Positions 19,555 through 24,154 of a DNA stretch of 24,154 nt are shown one piece after another. The stretch is from Thermoleophilia bacterium. Its GTDB lineage: Bacteria > Actinomycetota > Thermoleophilia > Gaiellales > Gaiellaceae. The position numbers and the translations under genes were made by a program. The DNA is taken from the NCBI GenBank assembly GCA_025934335.1, contig JAICYG010000016.1, positions 1-24,154 on the forward strand, written 5' to 3'. A model generated the notes under the pieces. That model did not search any database and had not been told where the DNA came from. It worked only from the letters and a program-made list of their open reading frames with translations. Position 1 is the first letter of the stretch. Each line of letters begins with the position of its first letter.

Positions 19555-21114
19555 TCAGGCAACGGTCACCCACACGCGTCCCAGGCCCACGGCGACCGCC
19601 TCGGGCGTGCCGCCGACGTCGATGGTCGCTTGCACGACGCCTCGTTCGGGATCGATGCGCGTGACGGTGCCGTCCTGGCTCGCGACCCACACCGAGCCCG
19701 CCCCGAAGGCGACGTCGGCCGGATTCGCGCCCACGGGCGCCGTGCGCACGATGCCGTTCGTGACCGGGTCGATCTGCGCCACGACATTCGTCACGGGGTT
19801 CAGCGCCCAGAGGAAGCCGTCGCCGAGCGTGACCGGCGCCTGAGGCAGGGAAAGCGACCCCTGGACGTCCGTGCCGTCCGCGCTGAGATGGAAGAGCTCG
19901 CTGTTCGACGTCATCCAGATGGAGTGCGCATCGGCCGCGATTGCGCCCCAGTCCGGCGTCGGCAGCGCGACGGTGCGCACGCGGCGTGTCCGGACGTCGA
20001 CGATCGACAGCAGGTCGCCGGCGGTGGCGAGGAGCTCGCCTCGGCGGACGGCGAGCCACATGAACGGGGCGAACCTCGTCGGCGCCGTGCGGAGCATGAC
20101 GCGGTTCGTGATCGCCGCCGTCGTCGGATCGACCTCCAGAATCGCGTTCGGCCGCGCCGCCACCCAGACCCGCCCGCCGGCGGTTGCGACGTCGGCAGGC
20201 ACCCCGGTGGTCCCGAGCGTCCGAACGAGCCGTGCGTCCGCCGAGACCTCGGAAAGCGTGCCGTCGCGCGAGTTGAGGACCCAGACGGCGCCGGCGCCCG
20301 TCGCCACCGCTGTCGGCGCGTTGCCGACGGCGACGCGCGCGACGACCGCATCCCGCTTCGGATCGATCGCGACGACTGCGTTCGACGTGGGGCCTGACGC
20401 AGTCCCGCGTAGCGCAAGCGCCGTCGCCGCGGCGGCTCCGACCGCGACGGCCATCGCGGTGCCCGCGACCAGCCGTCGCCGCGTCAGTCCCGGGTGTCGC
20501 CCGCGGTGCCCGGCCGTCGTGGCCGGCGCTTCCTCCGCCGTGACCGGCGGCGCGGTGAGCGGCGGGAAGTCACGACGGAGGGCCGGCCCCGTCACCTGCG
20601 CGATGTGCTCGGGCCGGTCGAAGTCCTTCAGCCGGAAGCGTCCGAGCGGCGCGAGCCCGATGCCGGCCGGAAGCTCTCCCTCGACGAGGTCGGTCGTGCG
20701 CGCTGAGAGCAGGATCTGACCGCCGTGCCCGACGCTCATGACGCGGGCCGCGCGGTGGACGTCGAGCCCGGTGTAGCCGTCGCCGTCGGGCTCGTTGAGC
20801 TCCGGTTCGCCGGTGTGGACGCCGATGCGGATCGACACCGGCGCGTCGGGCCACGCATGCTCCGTGAGCGCCTGCTGCGCCTCCGCGGCGGCGATCACCG
20901 CCTCGCGGGCGTACGAGAACGCGTAGAAGGTGCTGTCGCCCTGAACCTCGACGGCGACGCCGCCACGAGGGCCGAAGACCTCGCGGAGGATACGGCGGTG
21001 GGCGTCCAGGGTCGTGCGATAACGATCGCGCCCGAGGCTCCGCAGAAGCTCCGTCGAGCCCTGGACGTCGGTGAAGACGAGGGTGACCGTGCCGCGCGGG
21101 AGCCGACTCACCAC
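19555..21114 (-). CDS. Class III nucleotidyl cyclase with one membrane helix and a C-terminal beta-propeller
   Basis: A protein of about 519 residues. GTG 21114 is preferred because GAGGGG lies 11 bases upstream; a TTG at 21147 would add 11 residues and lacks a ribosome binding site. Residues 10-180 are an adenylate/guanylate cyclase domain: TLVFTDVQGSTELL (metal Asp16), VQGDSTFYAF (metal Asp60), RIGVHTGEP and GLDVHRAARV. The transition-state Asn of canonical cyclases is His here, and the ATP-selecting Lys is not seen, so its activity and product are uncertain. A membrane helix at about 215-236 is followed by about 280 residues of six or seven beta-propeller blades with AVGNAPTAVATGAGAVWVLN-type repeats (PxxVAxGxGxVWV). 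The propeller would sit outside and the cyclase inside. It leads the operon with the binding lipoprotein, Crp/Fnr regulator and deiminase-like enzyme. Confidence 0.88.
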   Translation of the reverse strand: MVSRLPRGTVTLVFTDVQGSTELLRSLGRDRYRTTLDAHRRILREVFGPRGGVAVEVQGDSTFYAFSYAREAVIAAAEAQQALTEHAWPDAPVSIRIGVHTGEPELNEPDGDGYTGLDVHRAARVMSVGHGGQILLSARTTDLVEGELPAGIGLAPLGRFRLKDFDRPEHIAQVTGPALRRDFPPLTAPPVTAEEAPATTAGHRGRHPGLTRRRLVAGTAMAVAVGAAAATALALRGTASGPTSNAVVAIDPKRDAVVARVAVGNAPTAVATGAGAVWVLNSRDGTLSEVSADARLVRTLGTTGVPADVATAGGRVWVAARPNAILEVDPTTAAITNRVMLRTAPTRFAPFMWLAVRRGELLATAGDLLSIVDVRTRRVRTVALPTPDWGAIAADAHSIWMTSNSELFHLSADGTDVQGSLSLPQAPVTLGDGFLWALNPVTNVVAQIDPVTNGIVRTAPVGANPADVAFGAGSVWVASQDGTVTRIDPERGVVQATIDVGGTPEAVAVGLGRVWVTVA

Positions 21115-21231
21115 CGGGACTATGGCCCCTCGTGGCGTTTGTTCCAAGGGCCGCCGGGCTGTGTTCGCGCCCTGACCTTTCCTGCGTCGGCGCGCGAAAC
21201 GACACGCGGCACCACCCGTCCTACGCTCGAT

Positions 21232-21247
21232 CCGTATTCGAAAACGG
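21232..21247. promoter_or_regulatory. Near-perfect 16-base palindrome CCGTATTCGAAAACGG
   Basis: This palindrome lies between the divergent cyclase gene and the small envelope protein gene, about 20 bases before the ATG at 21267. Only one base pair near the centre breaks its symmetry around TTCGAA. It does not look like a classical CRP site (TGTGA half-sites). It is a possible operator for either gene. I see no strong -35/-10 pair in the 152-base gap. Confidence 0.35.
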
Positions 21248-21266
21248 ACGACAAAGGGAGGGAACG

Positions 21267-21686
21267 ATGCACGCGCGGTTTCTCAGCAGTTCGATGGTCG
21301 TAGTGGTCGTCTCCGCCGTCCTTGCGCAGGCCGCGCTGGCGGGGGGAGAGCCGAAGAACGAGCCGCCGTTCACGCGCAGCGTCGCGGTGCGGACGGCGCA
21401 GTCGGCCGTCGAGACGGCGAGCTCCCCGGCAAGGGTCGCCGCGGAGGCGAAGAACGAGGCGCCGTTCACACGGCAGGTCGCGGCGACCCCCGTCGACCCG
21501 GGCACGAGCGGCGAGCCGAAGAACGAGCTGCCGTTCACGACTGCCGTTGCGGTCGGCGGCGACGAGAGCGGCTCGGGGTTCAGCTGGATCGACGCGACGC
21601 TCGGGGTGGTGCTCGGCGTTTGCACGACGCTGGCAGCGCTGGGGGTGACGTTGCTAGCGCGTCACAAGGTCCCGCGGACGGCATAG
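21267..21686 (+). CDS. Membrane-anchored envelope protein with three KNExPFT repeats
   Basis: A 139-residue protein whose ATG (21267) follows GGGAGGG at the proper distance. Residues 1-25 are a signal peptide (ending ALA). Three imperfect repeats of about 15 residues follow: GEPKNEPPFTRSVAV (27-41), a second with AKNEAPFTRQVAA (61-73), and GEPKNELPFTTAVAV (82-96), separated by Ala/Ser/Val-rich linkers. A C-terminal hydrophobic helix (about 107-131) and a short basic end (ARHKVPRTA) anchor it with the repeats outside. I do not recognise a named family. The repeats could be binding motifs for a wall or surface partner. It is divergent from the cyclase operon and ends at a strong terminator hairpin. 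Confidence 0.75.
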   Translation: MHARFLSSSMVVVVVSAVLAQAALAGGEPKNEPPFTRSVAVRTAQSAVETASSPARVAAEAKNEAPFTRQVAATPVDPGTSGEPKNELPFTTAVAVGGDESGSGFSWIDATLGVVLGVCTTLAALGVTLLARHKVPRTA

Positions 21687-21707
21687 GCCGGCGGCGGGTC
21701 TGGGGAG

Positions 21708-21734
21708 GTGGGGGCGGCCGACGGCCGCCCCCAC
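21708..21734 (+). terminator. Strong terminator hairpin after the repeat protein gene
   Basis: A perfect 12-base-pair stem (GTGGGGGCGGCC paired with GGCCGCCCCCAC) with a 3-base loop GAC starts 21 bases after the stop at 21686. TCTTCT follows instead of a clear T-run. In this very GC-rich genome such stems are common transcript ends. Confidence 0.7.
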
Positions 21735-21768
21735 TCTTCTGGCCCGGCCGTTGCGGAGCCACGCGCAT

Positions 21769-21790
21769 CGCATGACCGAGGCCGGCTACA
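21769..21790 (+). repeat. 22-base direct repeat, left copy
   Basis: These 22 bases are identical to 23983-24004. They begin CGCATGACCGAG and end GGCTACA. Identity stops at both edges. In both copies the repeat reads as RMTEAGY in one frame, but only the right copy continues coding-like sequence to its left. The two copies flank the sialidase-like gene. The 98 bases between this copy and the gene also hold the 12-base palindrome GGCCCCGGGGCC (21808-21819). Confidence 0.85.
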
Positions 21791-21838
21791 GGAGCGACGG
21801 CGAGCCTGGCCCCGGGGCCCGAGTAAATTCGAGGCTCG

Positions 21839-21844
21839 TATACT
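21839..21844 (+). promoter_or_regulatory. Candidate -10 (TATACT) of the Asp-box protein gene
   Basis: TATACT matches five of six consensus positions and lies 44 bases before the ATG at 21889, within a locally AT-richer stretch. No convincing -35 is found 16-18 bases upstream. Confidence 0.4.
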
Positions 21845-21888
21845 TCCCCGGATCTTCGGGCCAAAGTCTCGATCTTGGGGAGGGATTT

Positions 21889-23784
21889 ATGAGACGTTTC
21901 TTGCCTGCAGTACTTGCCGTTTGCGCGCTCGTCGTCGTCGCAAGCGCTGCAGGTTCCATGCCGGGCGCCGACGTTCGGCTCACGAATGACGTCGGTGAGG
22001 GCTACGTGAGCGCCTACACGCTGGCGACGGGGAACTCATACACGGATGCCACGCTGAGTGAATGCGGCATCTCCCGTGGGCGCCAGAACGAGCCGGCGGT
22101 GGCGATGGACCCGCGAAACACGAATGTGATCCTCGGCAGCTCGAACGACTATTGCGGTGTTTACAACAGCGCCGATGCCTCCGGCGCCCCGGTTGCGTTG
22201 GGGCCGGTCTGGCTCGGGTATTACCGCTCGGAGAACGGCGGCTCGAGCTTCGTGAGTTCGCTGGTGCCGGGCTATCCGGGAGACACCTCGCCGTATGACG
22301 CACTTGCGCACGTCCGTACCGCGGGCGCGGGGGATCCTGTTGTTGCCTGGGACGGCCACGGCCGTGCGTTCTTTGGATCGGAGAGCTCCGGCGACCCGGT
22401 CGGGACCGCGAAGACGTTCGGAGATGTGTGGGTCGCGCGCTTCGAGAATCCCGGTGGAGCCGACGCCTCCGACACATTGAAGGACGGCCTTGCCTACAAG
22501 GGAACGGAGACAATCGCTCAGGGCTCCTCGGCGCCCAACCTGCTGGGCGTGTTCCACGACAAGACGGCGATCGAGGCGGATCGCACCGGCGGGCGCTGCG
22601 ACGGCAACGTCTACTTCGCGTGGACACGCTTTAGCGGTGGCAAGAACTCGAATATCTATCTCTCTCGCTCCACCGATCATGGGGCGACCTGGTCAAATCC
22701 GCTGCTGCTCACACCGCAGGTCCAGAACGTCCAGGATCCGAGCATCGCGGTAACCGGCAACGGGAACGTCTACGTCACGTGGGATCAGGGAAGTACGAAC
22801 AGCGGGCAGACCGAGGGTGTCGGCGTCGTCAAGTCGACCGACTGCGGCGCGACGTTCGGGTCTGACCGACTCCTTGTCGACTACACGGGGTACTCCGCCC
22901 AGGACGTGTCGGCGCCGCAGCCGATGCCGATGCCGCAGTCGCGGCCGGATGACCCGGCGTCCGCTGACGACGCCTCCGCCGAGGGCAGCGCGCGTGACTG
23001 TGGCGACTTCGCGGATGCGTGCCAGTCGGGCTACACGTTCTTCCGCCGCGCCACGAACACGCAGACAACGGCCGACGAGTACGACCGCACGCATGAGTGG
23101 CTGTACGTCGTTTATGACGCCTCGAAGGGTCCGGCGCTGGACACCGGGACGACCTATGGAACGCTGGAGGTGGGCAAGGCAGCGCAGACGGCGGCGTACT
23201 TCGTCCGCTACGACGGCGCCACCGGCGAGGTCGACCTGGGGCCGGTGCTGCTGGACGACCAGTCAAGTGGCGACCAGGTATTCCCGGACATCGGAGCGGA
23301 CGGCGGGGTACTGCACGCGCTCTGGTGGGACAGCCGGCATGACCCGTGTTACTCGCCGCTCCGCCCGATCGGCAACTGCGCCGACGGCACTACGGTGGCC
23401 TCGCTCGATGTCTATGCGACCAGTTCCACCGATCACGGCGCGACCTGGACGACGCCGGTCAAGCTCACGGATGCGATGTCGAACCCGAACTACGAGCAGT
23501 TCGACAACCGTGCCGTCCCGTTCGGCGGCGACTACCTGACGATCGCGTCGAAGGGCGACCAGTCCTTCGGCACGTGGACGGACTGGCGCGACACGGTGCA
23601 GGGCACCGACCAGCGCGAGACGCCCGAGGACTCCGACGCGGCTTCCGCCGACGTAAAACAGTGCCGGGTTGTCTTGACGTCCGCGCCCGACAAGAAGGGC
23701 AACACAACCAAGTCGTGGAGCAGTGACCTCTGCCCGCACGATGGTGGTCTCGACCAAAACATCTACGGTGACCAGACTCCGTAG
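21889..23784 (+). CDS. Secreted Asp-box (BNR/sialidase-like) beta-propeller protein
   Basis: A 631-residue exported protein. ATG 21889 is fixed by GGGGAGGG 4-5 bases upstream and a signal peptide (about 1-21). Four Asp-box-like motifs of the SxDxGxTW type are visible: SENGGSSF (113-120), STDHGATW (261-268), STDCGATF (316-323) and STDHGATW (513-520). Each is followed by strands as in a six-bladed sialidase or exo-glycosidase propeller. A Pro/Met/Asp-rich insert (about 342-372) looks like a loop or linker. The canonical sialidase Arg triad and Tyr/Glu nucleophile cannot be assigned with confidence, so glycan binding or hydrolysis is open. Codons ending in A or T are clearly more common than in its neighbours, and it lies between 22-base direct repeats, both hinting at transfer. 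It ends at a UUCG hairpin. Confidence 0.82.
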   Translation: MRRFLPAVLAVCALVVVASAAGSMPGADVRLTNDVGEGYVSAYTLATGNSYTDATLSECGISRGRQNEPAVAMDPRNTNVILGSSNDYCGVYNSADASGAPVALGPVWLGYYRSENGGSSFVSSLVPGYPGDTSPYDALAHVRTAGAGDPVVAWDGHGRAFFGSESSGDPVGTAKTFGDVWVARFENPGGADASDTLKDGLAYKGTETIAQGSSAPNLLGVFHDKTAIEADRTGGRCDGNVYFAWTRFSGGKNSNIYLSRSTDHGATWSNPLLLTPQVQNVQDPSIAVTGNGNVYVTWDQGSTNSGQTEGVGVVKSTDCGATFGSDRLLVDYTGYSAQDVSAPQPMPMPQSRPDDPASADDASAEGSARDCGDFADACQSGYTFFRRATNTQTTADEYDRTHEWLYVVYDASKGPALDTGTTYGTLEVGKAAQTAAYFVRYDGATGEVDLGPVLLDDQSSGDQVFPDIGADGGVLHALWWDSRHDPCYSPLRPIGNCADGTTVASLDVYATSSTDHGATWTTPVKLTDAMSNPNYEQFDNRAVPFGGDYLTIASKGDQSFGTWTDWRDTVQGTDQRETPEDSDAASADVKQCRVVLTSAPDKKGNTTKSWSSDLCPHDGGLDQNIYGDQTP

Positions 23785-23805
23785 TCTCGCCTCGCGCTGA
23801 TTCGA

Positions 23806-23831
23806 GGAGGGCGGTCTTCGGGCCGCCCTCC
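23806..23831 (+). terminator. Terminator hairpin with C(UUCG)G tetraloop
   Basis: GGAGGGCGGTC pairs with GGCCGCCCTCC, 11 base pairs with one U-G wobble, around a TTCG loop closed by C-G, the extra-stable tetraloop. It begins 21 bases after the stop at 23784. CCTTCAG follows rather than a T-run. Confidence 0.75.
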
Positions 23832-23913
23832 CTTCAGCCCGCTAACAGCTCTCCCGTCGCCAGTGGTTCGGAGCTGTCGCGAGCCCGGCCGTCGCAGCGC
23901 CGACACGCCATCC

Positions 23914-24012
23914 GTGATCATCTCGGCTGTATTCGACCACGCCGACAGCACCGACCGCAACGCCGTCGACGGCTGGTGGAACCGCATGACCGAGGCCGGC
24001 TACACCGCCTGA
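23914..24012 (+). pseudogene. Truncated VOC (glyoxalase/bleomycin-resistance-like) gene remnant
   Basis: A plus-strand frame ending in TGA at 24010-24012 reads VIISAVFDHADSTDRNAVDG, then WWNRMTEAGYTA. This resembles the second half of VOC-family proteins, where a strand with a DHADS-type sequence is followed by a helix (AVDxWWxRMxxAGY) and then a P-x-DAFWGxRYA strand. Here the frame stops right after AGYTA, so the metal-binding last strands are missing, and no full-length start is present upstream. I read it as the middle part of a broken gene. The right copy of the 22-base repeat covers its last codons. This is pattern recognition without a search, hence the modest confidence. Confidence 0.4.
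23983..24004 (+). repeat. 22-base direct repeat, right copy
   Basis: Identical to 21769-21790. This copy lies in the VOC-like remnant and reads RMTEAGY in its frame. Sequence diverges immediately on both sides: AC then CGCATG here, AT then CGCATG at the left copy, and ACCGCC after this copy against GGAGCG after the left copy. Confidence 0.85.
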
Positions 24013-24154
24013 TGTCAACGCATCCGTCTTGAACCACCGGCGCAAGTCGGCTATGAAATCTCTGGGGCAGGGGCCGCCTGCCATTTGTCCGAGGATGGCC
24101 GGGTCGGCCAGAAAGGGTTTGAATGCGTCTAGGAAACGTGCTTCGTTGGGCTGC
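24013..24154 (-). other. Low-GC end segment, possible 3' part of an unrecognised minus-strand gene
   Basis: GC drops to about 58% by eye after 24012. On the minus strand a frame is open from the window edge to 23842 and reads EARFLDAFKPFLADPAILGQ followed by PCPRDFIADLRRWFKTDAL in the low-GC part. That looks protein-like, but codon use differs from the rest of the window, and past 24012 the frame merely runs antisense through the VOC remnant. I recognise no family. It may be the end of a mobile-element gene cut by the window edge. Confidence 0.25.

Noticed and set aside
20430..20500. Twin-arginine-like TRRRLVAG before the membrane helix of the cyclase protein
   Set aside because: It lies over 200 residues into the protein after a cytoplasmic enzyme domain, so it cannot act as a normal Tat signal; the arginines are better explained as topology signals.
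1..24154. tRNA, rRNA, riboswitch or CRISPR array
   Set aside because: I looked for tRNA-like TTCGA-type arms with stems, rRNA signatures, repeated spacer-type units and common riboswitch cores in the gaps and found none I could support.

Overview
The window is very GC-rich (roughly 70% by eye, with G or C at most third codon positions). It carries many GTG and TTG starts, overlapping stop/start junctions and actinobacterial-type gene families. I infer a high-GC actinobacterium, plausibly of the Thermoleophilia (Gaiellales or Solirubrobacterales). No rRNA or tRNA is present to confirm this.

Left part (1-11295): the window opens in the 3' end of a PHP-type (CpsB/CapC-like) tyrosine phosphatase gene. 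It converges on a gene for a secreted protein with two copies of one domain. Then comes a minus-strand run of six genes read from 11295 down to 1287, mostly joined by overlaps: a glycosyltransferase 2 / GtrA / HprK-like fusion, a secreted metallophosphatase with six Ig-like repeats, a GT39-type membrane glycosyltransferase, a membrane-anchored secreted protein, and two tandem GH99-like proteins. The second GH99-like gene has no usable start in its own frame, and one extra G in a G5 run would supply one. The set looks like an envelope glycan assembly and processing operon. A LuxR-type response regulator is transcribed divergently from it. Its phospho-acceptor position is Glu instead of Asp, and the shared intergenic region holds repeated GAATG/CATTC half-sites.

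Middle part (12252-16240): mostly single genes. They are an acetamidase/formamidase-family enzyme, a 40-residue membrane protein, a cysteine-containing hypothetical protein, a RodZ-like DUF4115 protein without its HTH domain (the last two diverge from a strikingly symmetric promoter region), a YtcJ-like amidohydrolase, and a small secreted Thr-rich protein.

Right part (16407-21114, minus strand): a four-gene operon of a class III cyclase with an extracytoplasmic beta-propeller, a solute-binding lipoprotein, a Crp/Fnr regulator and a guanidino-modifying (arginine deiminase-like) enzyme. It resembles a self-contained sense / cyclic nucleotide / transcription circuit with a metabolic output. Divergent from it is a small envelope protein with three KNExPFT repeats, followed by a strong terminator.

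Far right (21735-24154): a secreted Asp-box (sialidase-like) protein with lower-GC codon use lies between two perfect 22-bp direct repeats. The right-hand repeat sits inside a truncated VOC-family gene remnant. The last ~140 bases have a clearly lower GC content and may belong to another element. This end looks like an insertion or recombination scar.
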